DNA of 64,000 bases from Neolewinella lacunae (GCF_014349155.1 NZ_JACSIT010000152.1:62001-126000); one strand, 5' to 3'; shown: positions 1 through 8,462, numbered from the stretch's first letter. Notes: generated by a model from the letters alone, not told the origin. Numbers and translations: made by a program.

Positions 1-297
1 GAAGTTTCCACCGCCTACTTCCAGCGCCGCCCCCGCAAGAGCCAACTCGGGGCCCTGGCCAGCCCCCAGAGCCAGGAAATCCCCGGACGGGAATTCCTGG
101 AAACCCGCCTGGCAGAACTTGATGCCCAGTTTGCCGGCCAGGATGAATTGCCCCGGCCCGCCAATTGGGGCGGCTACCTCGTCCGCCCCCAACTCATCGA
201 ATTCTGGCAAGGTCGCCGCAGCCGCCTGCACGACCGCCTGGTCTACCGCACCGCAGACGGCACCAACACCTGGAGCCGGACCCGCCTGGCTCCCTGA
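1..297 (+). CDS. pdxH: Pyridoxamine 5'-phosphate oxidase, C-terminal part
   Basis: This is the last 98 codons of a gene that begins before the window. The reading frame is open from base 1 to a TGA at 295-297. The protein ends with the PdxH C-terminal signature: WGGYLVRP, then IEFWQGR, then SRLHDRLVY, the region that in PdxH binds FMN and pyridoxal phosphate. PdxH oxidises pyridoxine or pyridoxamine 5'-phosphate to pyridoxal 5'-phosphate in the cytoplasm, the last step of vitamin B6 synthesis and salvage. A second B6 gene, pdxA, lies far away at 36765-37907, so the pathway is not in one operon here. Identification is from motif recognition and is fairly secure although only part of the protein is visible. 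Confidence 0.93.
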   Translation, partial: EVSTAYFQRRPRKSQLGALASPQSQEIPGREFLETRLAELDAQFAGQDELPRPANWGGYLVRPQLIEFWQGRRSRLHDRLVYRTADGTNTWSRTRLAP

Positions 298-388
298 GCG
301 TTACCAAAAAGTCAATTTCAACTACCTTGCGCATGCTTTCGGCGTTAGCGGGCGTTTTTTGTGCTCAGCGTCCGAACTTCCCTGACCA

Positions 389-889
389 ATGAAAAGCATT
401 GCCCTCCTCCTTTTTTCGGTAGCCGTCCTCCTGTTTTCGGGCTGCGGTATGCTCCGCCCCGGCCTGACCGGCGGCAGTTCCCGCCCGAATCCTACTTCCG
501 CCATTCGGACCGACATTACCACCCACGCCCAGGAACTGCTGGGCACGCGCTACAAGTACGCGGGCAATAAGCCGAGCGAAGGATTTGACTGTTCGGGCTT
601 CGTACGCTACCTCTACCAGAATGCCGGGCTCGACCTGGAGCGGGTGTCTCGCGAGCAGGCCAAACAGGGTCGCCTGGTGCGCCTCGAAGAAGCCCGGCCG
701 GGCGATCTTGTCTTCTTCACCCGTTCCAAAGGCCAGGGTGTTTTCCACGTTTCCCTCGTGGTGATGGCCGCCCCCAACGAGCTGTGGGTCATCCACTCCA
801 CCACGAGCCGGGGCGTCATTCGCGAAAACGTCCTCGCTTCCAGCTACTGGCGGCCCAAGATTTACCAGGTGCGGGATGTGCTGAACTGA
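389..889 (+). CDS. NlpC/P60 family lipoprotein, predicted cell-wall endopeptidase
   Basis: The product is 166 residues. It starts with a lipoprotein signal peptide whose lipobox LFSGC places the lipidated cysteine at residue 19, so the mature protein should be membrane-anchored outside the cytoplasm. The rest is one NlpC/P60 domain: the nucleophile Cys68 in GFDCSGFVRYLY, the catalytic His120 in VFHVSLVV, and His136 in VIHSTTS as the likely third residue. Members of this family cut D-glutamyl-diaminopimelate or related bonds in peptidoglycan peptides, as in Spr/MepS. The length fits a single-domain member. The gene is about 90 bp after pdxH on the same strand. Substrate specificity is inferred from family only. 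Confidence 0.9.
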   Translation: MKSIALLLFSVAVLLFSGCGMLRPGLTGGSSRPNPTSAIRTDITTHAQELLGTRYKYAGNKPSEGFDCSGFVRYLYQNAGLDLERVSREQAKQGRLVRLEEARPGDLVFFTRSKGQGVFHVSLVVMAAPNELWVIHSTTSRGVIRENVLASSYWRPKIYQVRDVLN

Positions 890-901
890 GGCCCGGCGTG
901 G

Positions 902-948
902 GCCCTGCCCTTGCTCCTCCAACTTACCGGGCACCTGCGGCCGCGCCC
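902..948 (-). repeat. Dispersed 42-bp repeat, copy 1
   Basis: In the minus orientation this reads the core GGGCGCGGCCGCAGGTGC (931-948), a 13-base spacer, then the tail GGAGCAAGGG (908-917). It lies just after the NlpC/P60 gene and faces copy 2 at 986-1003, so the two cores can pair as an 18-bp stem. Confidence 0.85.
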
Positions 949-985
949 CGGAAACTCAGCGGCCCGTTGTTCCAGCGGGGCAGCC

Positions 986-1003
986 GGGCGCGGCCGCAGG
1001 TGC
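986..1003 (+). repeat. Dispersed repeat, copy 2 (core only)
   Basis: A perfect 18-base core GGGCGCGGCCGCAGGTGC. The usual GGAGCAAGGG tail is not recognisable after it. It is the inverted partner of the core at 931-948, 37 bases away, between the convergent NlpC/P60 gene and the unknown minus-strand gene at 1053. Confidence 0.8.
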
Positions 1004-1052
1004 GCTGCCCGTTGGGAAGCGGGGGAAGTCACCAGCACGCACCAAGCCAGTT

Positions 1053-1652
1053 TCAGGCGGCATCATCCGCCAAAGCCATCATTAAGGCCGCGAAGGAACC
1101 ACTCGGTGCGTAGAGGGCGTCCTGGTAGCTGGTGGCCCGCAGGCGCAGGTTGTGTGGCTGGTCATTTCTCCGTTCCAGCTCAATGGTGATGTTCCCAAAG
1201 CCCTGGTTGAGCAGTTGCCCTTCCACGAAGTTGTTGCGCGGTTTGAGGTAGTGCCGCTCCTGGGTCTCTACCCAGTCCTTGCGGCTGAAGATGCGGCGGT
1301 CGGAGAGGTCGCTGCGGTAATCCAGCGCCAGAATCTGTTCGCGGAGATAGTGGAAAAAATGACCAATCTCCTCCGGCGAGTACTGCACGCGGTGGAAGTG
1401 AATGACGAAGCCCTTGGTGCTTGGGGTATCGAGAAAGCCAATGGCTTGGTCCTGCCGCCCCTTGCTGCGGGCTACGGCGTACTGGTCCGTCAGCCAATCC
1501 ATCAGCCGGTGGCGGGAGAGGGTACGTTTCCATTGCTCGTAGGCGGCCAGCTCCTCTTCGTCGCGGGTAATCAGTTCGTGCACTGCGGGTGCCGATGGGC
1601 TGCTCTGTTCGGCTTGGCGAAACAGGGCAGTAATTTGCTCCCAAATAGACAT
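1053..1652 (-). CDS. Conserved-looking protein of unknown function
   Basis: The product is 199 residues and I do not recognise its family. It is hydrophilic and has no signal peptide or membrane segment, so it is probably cytoplasmic. The middle is rich in aromatic and charged residues (for example FVIHFHRVQYSPEEIGHFF). The start was placed at the ATG at 1652 because the frame upstream of it overlaps the preceding gene and reads as arginine- and proline-rich shadow sequence. It lies 23 bp downstream of the 1676-2194 membrane protein on the same strand, and the two may form the tail of the sugar-cluster transcript or a separate two-gene unit. Confidence 0.7.
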   Translation of the reverse strand: MSIWEQITALFRQAEQSSPSAPAVHELITRDEEELAAYEQWKRTLSRHRLMDWLTDQYAVARSKGRQDQAIGFLDTPSTKGFVIHFHRVQYSPEEIGHFFHYLREQILALDYRSDLSDRRIFSRKDWVETQERHYLKPRNNFVEGQLLNQGFGNITIELERRNDQPHNLRLRATSYQDALYAPSGSFAALMMALADDAA

Positions 1653-1675
1653 AGGCAAGGGTTTTCTTGGATGAC

Positions 1676-2194
1676 TTAAAGCACCTGACGCCCGCGAAAG
1701 TTGGTCAGTTCGCCCCGGTACCGAAGTTCCCGTTCTTCGGTATAGCCAAAATCGGCGTGGGGCAGCACCCGGTTGAGGGTTTTTGTCACCAGTTTCAATT
1801 CTGCGGGACTCATGGCAAAAGTGTTCAGTGTACCGTCTGCTTCTACCAGGTGAAGGGTGCCCACGGCCGTGGTTTTCAGGCCAAAGGGCATCCGCTCGGT
1901 AACCATTCCGTAGACCCAAACTACTGATTCCGGCTCCTCCCGCAGCTGCTGGTGCCAGGCGGCGAGGGGCTGCTCACTGAGGGTGCGGTACAGCCACCAC
2001 AACGCTCCGGTGGCCGTGGTGCTCCCCAGGAGCGGCCACCAGAGACTGCGCGAGACGATGCCCACCACTACCGTAGCCAGGCCCAGAAGAAGGAGCGCCA
2101 TCGCTGCGTATTGTTGCTGCCGGCGCTCTTTTTCCAGGCTCTGCCACAGTGGGGCCAGACCCGGATGCTGGAATATGCGGGGATCGGTTACCAT
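1676..2194 (-). CDS. Small membrane protein of unknown function
   Basis: The product is 172 residues. A soluble N-terminal stretch of about 30 residues is followed by two adjacent hydrophobic segments near residues 31-50 and 52-70, then a soluble C-terminal domain of about 100 residues that contains VYGMVTERMPFGL and ends in RGRQVL. This is a two-helix hairpin anchored in the inner membrane with a cytoplasmic or periplasmic domain. I do not recognise the family. It starts about 50 bp downstream of the hddC-like gene and is followed after 23 bp by the 1053-1652 gene, so co-transcription with either is possible. Confidence 0.7.
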   Translation of the reverse strand: MVTDPRIFQHPGLAPLWQSLEKERRQQQYAAMALLLLGLATVVVGIVSRSLWWPLLGSTTATGALWWLYRTLSEQPLAAWHQQLREEPESVVWVYGMVTERMPFGLKTTAVGTLHLVEADGTLNTFAMSPAELKLVTKTLNRVLPHADFGYTEERELRYRGELTNFRGRQVL

Positions 2195-2242
2195 GCTTAG
2201 GATAATGCAAATTGCCCGCCTTAGGTTTTTTCGGGGAGGAGA

Positions 2243-2950
2243 TTATCCGGGGTCGAAGGCCTTAAAATCCGCCTGCGCCCGGGCGAAGTCTTCGGGGATG
2301 CCGATGTCCAGAAAGTACGCCGCATCGGGCCTTGCGTAAAATGGTAAGGTGGCAACCAGCGCTCCGAAGAAGTCTTTTTCCAGCGAGAAGGCCCCGTTTA
2401 GTTCCGCCAGGGCAAATGCATCCCGGCGGAGGAGGTAGACCCCGCCATTGATGAGGCCTTCCGCCACAGCTTCCTTTTCCCGGAAGGCCAGTACACGGCC
2501 ATCTGCGGCCAGCTCCACCCGTCCGTAACGCGAAAAATCCCGCATGGGGCGCAATGCCAGGGTAGCTACGGCGGCGCTTTCCGTGTGTACTTTCCACTGC
2601 GCCGCCAGATCGGCGAGGAACAGGGAGTCGCCGTTGGTAACCAGCACAGTTTCTTCGCTCGTCAGGGGCAATGCGTTCAGGATGCCTCCACCGGTGCCGA
2701 GTGGTTCCGTCTCCAGGGCATAGCGGATCGGGTAGCCACGGTAGGATGCCCCGAAGTGCTCCTCAATCTGTCGGGCGCGGTAGCCGACGGAAAAGACGAA
2801 GCGCTCCAGGCCACTGCGGATCAGGTAATCCAGCAAGTACTCCAGAAAGGGACGGCCGTTGATGGGGGCCAGCGCCTTGGGCCGGTCTTCCACCACTGCG
2901 CGCAGCCGGGTCCCGAAGCCTCCGGCCAGAATGATCGCCTCGCGTACCAT
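2243..2950 (-). CDS. hddC: Sugar-phosphate nucleotidyltransferase, HddC-like
   Basis: The product is 235 residues with the nucleotidyltransferase signature AIILAGGFGTRLR near the start, the lysine-containing RPKALAPINGRPFLEY and a metal/sugar-binding GDSLFL. The family transfers a nucleoside monophosphate to a sugar 1-phosphate. The neighbours GmhA and HddA point to D-glycero-D-manno-heptose 1-phosphate guanylyltransferase, giving GDP-heptose for a surface polysaccharide. Its start overlaps the stop of gmhA by one base (TGATG), a sign of translational coupling. The exact nucleotide (GTP or another) cannot be read from the sequence. The gene symbol rests on context as well as motif. Confidence 0.82.
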   Translation of the reverse strand: MVREAIILAGGFGTRLRAVVEDRPKALAPINGRPFLEYLLDYLIRSGLERFVFSVGYRARQIEEHFGASYRGYPIRYALETEPLGTGGGILNALPLTSEETVLVTNGDSLFLADLAAQWKVHTESAAVATLALRPMRDFSRYGRVELAADGRVLAFREKEAVAEGLINGGVYLLRRDAFALAELNGAFSLEKDFFGALVATLPFYARPDAAYFLDIGIPEDFARAQADFKAFDPG

Positions 2951-3534
2951 CAGCGGGGGAATAAACGGGCTTCCACAATCTCACAAATGGTGTGCCCCAG
3001 CAACATGTGGCACTCCTGGATCCGGGGCGTATCCGTGGCGGGGATGGCGACGAGGTAATCACAAATGCCCCGCAGCTTGCCGCCCGTTTCCCCCGTGAAC
3101 CCTACCGTCACCATACCATTGGTGTTGCCCTGTTCAACGGCTTTTACCACGTTGGTCGAATTGCCGGAAGTGGAAAGGGCAATGAGAACGTCACCGGCGT
3201 GGCCAATGGCGGTGATCCAGCGCGAGTAAATGTCGTCGTAGGAATAATCATTGGCGACCGCCGTGATGTAGGAGGTGTTGACGTGGAGGGCCTCCGCAAA
3301 AAGGGGCGGCCGGTCGTAGTAATAACGCCCCGAAAGTTCTGCGGCCAGGTGTTGGGCATCGGCCGCCGAACCACCGTTGCCACAGAAAAACACCTTGCCG
3401 CCCTTCTCGTAGCAGGCCACCACTACGTCGGCAATTTCTGCGACCAGGGATATCATCGTTTCGTCCGCCAAAAGCCGCTGCTTGAGCGTGATGGAGCTTT
3501 GGAGGTTGCGTCTTACCGTTGTTAGCTGGTCCAT
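2950..3534 (-). CDS. gmhA: Phosphoheptose isomerase (SIS domain)
   Basis: The product is 194 residues, the usual size for GmhA. It shows the SIS-domain sugar-binding loop FFCGNGGSAADAQHLAAEL, the phosphate-binding ALSTSGNSTNV and the C-terminal helix ECHMLLGHTICEIVE that carries the conserved His and Glu residues. GmhA converts sedoheptulose 7-phosphate to D-glycero-D-manno-heptose 7-phosphate, the first step of heptose synthesis. It overlaps the end of hddA by 13 bp and the start of the hddC-like gene by one base. The overlapping order hddA-gmhA-hddC fits the GDP-heptose route; the phosphatase gmhB is not in this window. Confidence 0.92.
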   Translation of the reverse strand: MDQLTTVRRNLQSSITLKQRLLADETMISLVAEIADVVVACYEKGGKVFFCGNGGSAADAQHLAAELSGRYYYDRPPLFAEALHVNTSYITAVANDYSYDDIYSRWITAIGHAGDVLIALSTSGNSTNVVKAVEQGNTNGMVTVGFTGETGGKLRGICDYLVAIPATDTPRIQECHMLLGHTICEIVEARLFPR

Positions 3535-4550
3535 GTATAAAGTCCTTTATTGACGAAGGTATAAGGTTGAACGTGAACACCAATCTCCCGCAGGGCATCG
3601 ATGACCTGGAAGCGGCAGTTGCCGGGGCAGAAGAAAATCATGTAGCCACCCCCGCCTGCGCCGGAAATCTTGCCCCCTGAGGCTCCGGCGTTGACGGCCG
3701 TTTCGTAAATGCCGTCAATGAAGGGATTCGTGATGCCATTTGCAATCTGCCGTTTCTGCTCCCAGCCAAAGCGCAAGATCTCGCCGATGTTGTTGATCTC
3801 GTTCTTCAGCAAGGCTTCTTTCATTTCGTATGCCTGGGCTTTGAGTTGCCTGGTGGCCTCCAGCGCCGCCTGGTCTTCCCCTTCAATGTTTTTTTGCTGC
3901 CGCTCAATGATGTTGGCAGACTCCCGGGTGGTTTGCGTGTACAGCAAGAGGAGGTGGAAATTAAGGGCTTCGATGATTTCTTCCCGGATGCGCAGGGGGT
4001 TGACTACCACCCGGTTGCCGGCGTAAAACTCCATGAAGTTCACCCCGCCAAAAATGGCCGCGTACTGGTCTTGCTTCCCCCCGGCCATTTTAAGATCAAC
4101 GCGCTCAATGTCGTAGGCCAGTTGGGCCAGGTCGTACTCTCCCAGTGGCAACCTGAGCCAGGCGGAAAAGGCCCCCAGAATGGCCGTCAGCAGGGTAGAG
4201 GACGTACCCAGCCCCGAGCCTGCACTCACGTCAATGGAAGTGATCAATTCAAAGCCGTGGGGACGGTGCAGGTAGTCCTGTACGATGCGGTTGTAAACCC
4301 CTTTTTGCAGTTTTAGGGGCCCTTCGGAGGGGTCCAGGAAGTCAGTGGCGCTGCACTCCAGGCGTTCGCCCCGATCGATGGCGTGGATGACGATCTTGTC
4401 GTCGTCCCGTGGCGTCAGGGAAGCGTAGGCGTACAAACTGATGGTTGCATTGAGGATCGCGCCGCCGTAGAGGTCAGAGAAGGGGCTGACGTCCGTTCCC
4501 CCACCGGCCAGGCCGATGCGGAGGGGAGCTTTGCTGCGGTAGGTGGTCAT
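3522..4550 (-). CDS. hddA: D-glycero-D-manno-heptose 7-phosphate kinase (GHMP kinase)
   Basis: The product is 342 residues and has the GHMP-kinase motifs in order: an N-terminal APLRIGLAGGGTD (residues 9-20), the ATP-binding GSGLGTSST (111-119) and a C-terminal GGKISGAGGGGYM. The N-terminal sequence is typical of HddA rather than of galactokinase or mevalonate kinase. The enzyme phosphorylates heptose 7-phosphate at C1 to give the 1,7-bisphosphate, the substrate of GmhB. It sits 43 bp after the glycosyltransferase gene and overlaps gmhA by 13 bp. Context with gmhA and an hddC-like gene strongly supports the specific assignment. Confidence 0.9.
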   Translation of the reverse strand: MTTYRSKAPLRIGLAGGGTDVSPFSDLYGGAILNATISLYAYASLTPRDDDKIVIHAIDRGERLECSATDFLDPSEGPLKLQKGVYNRIVQDYLHRPHGFELITSIDVSAGSGLGTSSTLLTAILGAFSAWLRLPLGEYDLAQLAYDIERVDLKMAGGKQDQYAAIFGGVNFMEFYAGNRVVVNPLRIREEIIEALNFHLLLLYTQTTRESANIIERQQKNIEGEDQAALEATRQLKAQAYEMKEALLKNEINNIGEILRFGWEQKRQIANGITNPFIDGIYETAVNAGASGGKISGAGGGGYMIFFCPGNCRFQVIDALREIGVHVQPYTFVNKGLYTWTS

Positions 4551-4593
4551 GGGCGGAAAAGGCTGGTGGGGATTACCACGGATGAAAAAAAGG

Positions 4594-5736
4594 TCAGAGG
4601 CTACGCAAGATACGTTCCCGCAGGGCGAGCAATCGCCCGGTCATGATGGCCCAGGAGTATTTCTGCTTTTCCTCGGCCAGGGTCACGGCCAGCGCCTGCC
4701 GGTCGGTTGCCCCGAAGAAGCGAAAGATGGCCTCAGCAATCGCCGCCGCAACGGGAGGCACCACATAGCCCACCCGGCCATCCGGACACATCTCCGCCAG
4801 CCCGCCTACGTCGGTCACAATCATGGGTTTTTCGAAGTGGTAGGCAATCTGCGTCACCCCACTCTGCGTCGCCGTCTTGTAAGGCTGTACCAGCAGGTCG
4901 CAGGCACTGAAGTAAGTCGCCACCTGGGAGTCCTGGATGAAATGATCTACCAGCAACAATTCCTCCGCCAGCCCGTAGCGCTCAATCAAGGCGTCGTAGG
5001 GTGCCCGGTCGGTGTAAAACTCGCCCGCCACGATCAAACGGATGCCCGAGCCCCGGAAGCGCGGATCGGCAAAGGCCTCCAGCAGCAGGTCGAGCCCCTT
5101 GTAATCCCGGATGAGACCGAAGAAAAGCAGGTACTGGTACTGGGGGTCGAGGCCCAACAGTTCCAAGGCGCGCGACCGCTCCAAGGGTGCCCCAAAATTG
5201 TCGAAAATGGGGTGGGGAGAGTAAATGCAGGGCTGCCCCCGGGTAAAGGCCGCCAGGTCTTTCAATACGGCTTGCGACATGGCCACGAAGCCCTGCACGG
5301 GCCCTGCGAAATACCGCGCAAAAAGGCGGTCGCCCGGCCGTGCCTCGTGGGGGATGATGTTGTCAATGATGGAAATGACCGTAGTGCGCGGGTTTTTGCG
5401 GACGCGCCGGAGAATGGTGCCAAAGCACGGCCCCATGAAGGGAAGCCAGAACTTGATGAGCACCAAATCGTAGTTCTCCCGCCGGATGCGTTCGCCCACG
5501 CGCCACCAGTTGAGAGGATTCACGGAATTGACCGCCTCGATGATGCGCAAATCCTCCGGTGCCTCTTCTTCCGAATACTGGGTCTTACCCGGAAAAAGCA
5601 ACGCCGGATACTGCAGGGTGAAAGTGTACAGGTCGGCCGTATGCCCCTCCGCCTGGAACTGCCGGATAAGTCGCTCGTTGTAGGAAGCCAAGCCCCCCCG
5701 GAAAGGGTGAGCCGTACCGATCATCGCAATTTTCAT
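4594..5736 (-). CDS. Glycosyltransferase, GT4-like (GT-B fold)
   Basis: The product is 380 residues with a GT-B layout. The N-terminal part begins MKIAMIGTAHPFRGGLASYN, with the glycine loop that opens the acceptor domain. The C-terminal part has LLFFGLIRDYKGLDLLLEAF, QPYKTATQSGVTQIAYHFEKP and VTDVGGLAEM, the region that binds the nucleotide-sugar donor in family GT4. It has no signal peptide and should act at the cytoplasmic face of the membrane. It lies 30 bp after ugd and 43 bp before hddA, so it probably builds a polysaccharide or glycolipid that contains a uronic acid and/or heptose. Donor and acceptor are unknown. Confidence 0.88.
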   Translation of the reverse strand: MKIAMIGTAHPFRGGLASYNERLIRQFQAEGHTADLYTFTLQYPALLFPGKTQYSEEEAPEDLRIIEAVNSVNPLNWWRVGERIRRENYDLVLIKFWLPFMGPCFGTILRRVRKNPRTTVISIIDNIIPHEARPGDRLFARYFAGPVQGFVAMSQAVLKDLAAFTRGQPCIYSPHPIFDNFGAPLERSRALELLGLDPQYQYLLFFGLIRDYKGLDLLLEAFADPRFRGSGIRLIVAGEFYTDRAPYDALIERYGLAEELLLVDHFIQDSQVATYFSACDLLVQPYKTATQSGVTQIAYHFEKPMIVTDVGGLAEMCPDGRVGYVVPPVAAAIAEAIFRFFGATDRQALAVTLAEEKQKYSWAIMTGRLLALRERILRSL

Positions 5737-5766
5737 GGGCTTAACTTGTGGGGCCGGCGCCTGGCA

Positions 5767-7080
5767 TTAACTGACGGTCTGCCGACCAATACTATCGTAG
5801 TAAAAACCAGCCTCTACCATCCGCCGCAGGTCATACAGGTTGCGGCCATCGAAAACGACTGGGCTTTTGAGGTGCTCCTTCATCCGCTCGAAGGTGGGCG
5901 TGCGGAAAACCGACCACTCCGTCACGATGGCCAAACAATCCGCCCCTTCCAGGGCTTCGTACTGGTCTTCGTGGTAGCTGATGGCATCCCCGTAGATGGC
6001 CCGGACGTTCTCCATCGCCTCGGGGTCGAAGGTGCGCACGTGGGCACCGGCGGCCAGCAGGCGATCAATGGTGTAGAGCGCGGGGGCCTCCCGGATGTCG
6101 TCGGTATTGGGCTTAAAGGCGAGGCCCCAGAGGGCAACGGTCTTGCCCGCCAGGTCGCTGCCGTAGTAAGCCTCGATCTTATCGGCCACCCGGAAGCGTT
6201 GGTCGGTATTGACCCCCATCACCGCCTCCAGAATGCGGAAGTTGTAGCCAAACTGCCCGGCGGTATGGGCCAGTGCCTGCACGTCCTTCGGGAAGCAACT
6301 GCCGCCGTAACCCACGCCCGGGAAGAGAAAGCGCTTGCCGATCCGGGTATCGCTGCCCATGCCCTTGCGGACGGCATCAACGTCTGCCCCCACTTTTTCG
6401 CAGAGGTTGGCGATCTCGTTCATGAAGGAAATGCGGGTGGCCAGGTACGAATTGGCAGCGTACTTGGTCATTTCCGCTGAACGCAGATCCATCGCAATGA
6501 TGGGGTTGCCAGAACGCACGAAGGGCTCGTAAAGGCGCTGCATCACCGCTTCGGCTTTTGGGTCTTCCACGCCAATAACCACCCGGTCGGGCTTCATAAA
6601 GTCATCCACCGCTACTCCTTCGCGGAGGAATTCGGGGTTGGAAACTACTGAAAACAGGCTTTCGTCGAGGTGCTCGGCCAAGGCAGCGTGGACCAGCTCG
6701 GCCGTACCCACCGGAACGGTACTTTTATCCACCACCACGGTATAGCGGGTGATGAGCCGCGAAAGGTCGGCGGCCACTCCCAGGATGTAGCGGAGGTCGG
6801 CCGCACCATCGTCACCCGGCGGGGTAGGCAGGGCCAGGAAGATGATGTCGGCGTGCGCTACGGCTTCCGCCAGTTCGGTGGTAAAGCGCAGACGGCCCTG
6901 GCGGCGGTTGCGTTCAAAGAGCACGTCCAGATCCGGTTCGTAAATCGGAACGATGCCCTGGCGCATCTTCTCCACCTTGGCGGCGTCAATGTCTACGCAA
7001 ATCACTTCGTTTCCCGTCTCGGCAAAGCAAGTACCGGTGACGAGGCCAACGTAGCCCGTACCGACAACGGCAATTTTCAT
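5767..7080 (-). CDS. ugd: UDP-glucose 6-dehydrogenase
   Basis: The product is 437 residues, normal for the UDP-glucose/GDP-mannose dehydrogenase family. It has the NAD-binding loop GTGYVGLVTG at the N-terminus, the conserved FLALPTPPGDDG, and the active-site region GYGGSCFPKDVQAL with the catalytic Cys near residue 262. The C-terminal domain contains WGLAFKPNTDD and FDGRNLYD. The enzyme oxidises UDP-glucose to UDP-glucuronate with two NAD+. It is the first gene of the minus-strand cluster and has a promoter-like TATATTTG 20 bases upstream. A related UDP-sugar dehydrogenase specificity (for example UDP-ManNAc) is less likely from the motif spacing but cannot be excluded. Confidence 0.93.
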   Translation of the reverse strand: MKIAVVGTGYVGLVTGTCFAETGNEVICVDIDAAKVEKMRQGIVPIYEPDLDVLFERNRRQGRLRFTTELAEAVAHADIIFLALPTPPGDDGAADLRYILGVAADLSRLITRYTVVVDKSTVPVGTAELVHAALAEHLDESLFSVVSNPEFLREGVAVDDFMKPDRVVIGVEDPKAEAVMQRLYEPFVRSGNPIIAMDLRSAEMTKYAANSYLATRISFMNEIANLCEKVGADVDAVRKGMGSDTRIGKRFLFPGVGYGGSCFPKDVQALAHTAGQFGYNFRILEAVMGVNTDQRFRVADKIEAYYGSDLAGKTVALWGLAFKPNTDDIREAPALYTIDRLLAAGAHVRTFDPEAMENVRAIYGDAISYHEDQYEALEGADCLAIVTEWSVFRTPTFERMKEHLKSPVVFDGRNLYDLRRMVEAGFYYDSIGRQTVS

Positions 7081-7100
7081 GGTTCCTTGGTTTTGGGCCG

Positions 7101-7108
7101 CAAATATA
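7101..7108 (-). promoter_or_regulatory. Promoter -7 box for the ugd cluster
   Basis: On the minus strand this reads TATATTTG, matching the Bacteroidota TAnnTTTG element, 20 bases before the ugd ATG. No clear TTG -33 element was seen at the normal distance. Confidence 0.5.
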
Positions 7109-7154
7109 CCCCACGCCGGGGGAGTGAGGGCCTAAAAGGGCCGGGGTGTCAGCG

Positions 7155-7195
7155 GGGCGCGGTCGCAGGTGCAAGGGCAGGACAAGGAGCAAGGG
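7155..7195 (+). repeat. Dispersed 42-bp repeat, copy 3
   Basis: Core GGGCGCGGTCGCAGGTGC (7155-7172), 13-base spacer, tail GGAGCAAGGG (7186-7195). It lies between ugd and the end of hemW. It matches the complete element of copies at 908-948, 16014-16054 and 22879-22920. Confidence 0.85.
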
Positions 7196-7217
7196 CATTA
7201 CCAAAAGGACTCCCGGT

Positions 7218-8402
7218 TTACGCCCTCTCCGGATCATCCGCTACCCAAAAGCCATCGGCGGCAATGCCATCCGCGCGCATCAGGCCAGCGCGGGTCAGGC
7301 GATAGGAGGGGCCTGCCTCCGCCTGGAAATAACCCGCCGCTAAGTTCTGGGCCTGGCTACGGACGAAGTGCCCCGCCAGTTCCGGGCCAAACTGCTCCGC
7401 CAAGCGGTCGGTATCCACCCCTTCGCTGCGCCGCAGTCCCGTCATGATGTATTCGTTGTAGCGGTCGGCCAGCGATAGTTGCTCTTCCTCGTACAGGAGG
7501 CCGGTGGCGGCGGTGAAGTCGGCCGGGTCGTTGATCTCCGCCCATACTTTTGCGTAGCGGGCGTTGTTGCTCACGTTCCAGCGGCGGCGGCGCTGCCCAT
7601 CGAAGCTGTGGGCACCGGGACCCACGCCCAGGTAAGCCCGTCCCGACCAATACCCTGAATTGTGGCGGGAAACGTGGCCGGGCCGGCAAAAATTAGACAG
7701 TTCATAGTGCGCGTAGCCTGCCGCCGCAAGATGATCTACCAGCAGATGGAAGTGGCGGGCGAACTTTTCTTCGTCGGTATCCCCCACCTGCCCGGTGGCC
7801 ACCTGGCGGCCGAGCGCCGTTTTGGGCTCAACCGTCAGGGCGTAGGCAGAGAGGTGGTTTACGCCCGAGGCCGTTGCCCGGCGGAGGTTCTCCTCCCACA
7901 TCGCATCACTCGTCGTTTGCCCGCCGTAAATCAGGTCAATGCTGAGGTCCGTAAAACCCGCCGCCGCTACTTTATCCACTACCACCTGGGCTTCGGCGGC
8001 GGAGTGGGCGCGGTTCATGAAGCGCAGGTCGGCTTCGAAGAACGACTGGATCCCGATGCTGAGACGGTTGACCGGGGAGGCGGCCAGGCGGGCAATGGCC
8101 GCGTCCGTCAGGTCGTCCGGGTTAGCTTCCAGGGTGATTTCCGCCGGAGCGCCGGCACTGAGGTACCCCGCTTCGTATAAGACGGTAAAAATGCTGTCCA
8201 ATTCCTCGCCGGTGAGCAGGGATGGCGTCCCCCCGCCGAAGTAAACCGAAGGGACGGGCTCCGCAGGCAGGAAAGCGCGCAACAGCCGCAACTCCCGCCG
8301 GATGCCCTCCAGCACGGCCGGCCGCGTCTTCATGCTGGTGCTGAAGTGGAAATTACAGTAGCTACAGGCCTGCTTACAAAAGGGGATGTGGAGGTAGAGC
8401 AT
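7218..8402 (-). CDS. hemW: Radical SAM protein HemW (HemN-like)
   Basis: The product is 394 residues from the ATG at 8402. That start places the invariant MLYLHIPFC at the N-terminus, as in the family; the open frame upstream is only repeat sequence. The radical-SAM cluster cysteines are Cys9, Cys13 and Cys16 (CKQACSYC). Other family marks are FGGGTPSLL, SIGIQSF and the HemW-typical HNSGYWSGR with GVGPGAHSF. HemW is regarded as a heme chaperone related to coproporphyrinogen III dehydrogenase HemN; it binds heme and a 4Fe-4S cluster in the cytoplasm. Family HemN/HemW members are easily confused, but the short length and the CX3CX2C motif with no fourth Cys at once after it favour HemW. Confidence 0.9.
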   Translation of the reverse strand: MLYLHIPFCKQACSYCNFHFSTSMKTRPAVLEGIRRELRLLRAFLPAEPVPSVYFGGGTPSLLTGEELDSIFTVLYEAGYLSAGAPAEITLEANPDDLTDAAIARLAASPVNRLSIGIQSFFEADLRFMNRAHSAAEAQVVVDKVAAAGFTDLSIDLIYGGQTTSDAMWEENLRRATASGVNHLSAYALTVEPKTALGRQVATGQVGDTDEEKFARHFHLLVDHLAAAGYAHYELSNFCRPGHVSRHNSGYWSGRAYLGVGPGAHSFDGQRRRRWNVSNNARYAKVWAEINDPADFTAATGLLYEEEQLSLADRYNEYIMTGLRRSEGVDTDRLAEQFGPELAGHFVRSQAQNLAAGYFQAEAGPSYRLTRAGLMRADGIAADGFWVADDPERA

Positions 8403-8462
8403 AAAGACCGTTGGCGGAAGGGCAAGGTACGCCGCCGGGAGGGATTCAGCGTGGGGCCAGAC

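Noticed and set aside
1653-1919. N-terminal extension of the 1053-1652 protein
   Set aside because: It overlaps the upstream gene in another frame and has shadow-like composition.
4543-6480. Long open frame (645 codons) on the plus strand
   Set aside because: It runs antisense across the glycosyltransferase and ugd genes, both with clear motifs.
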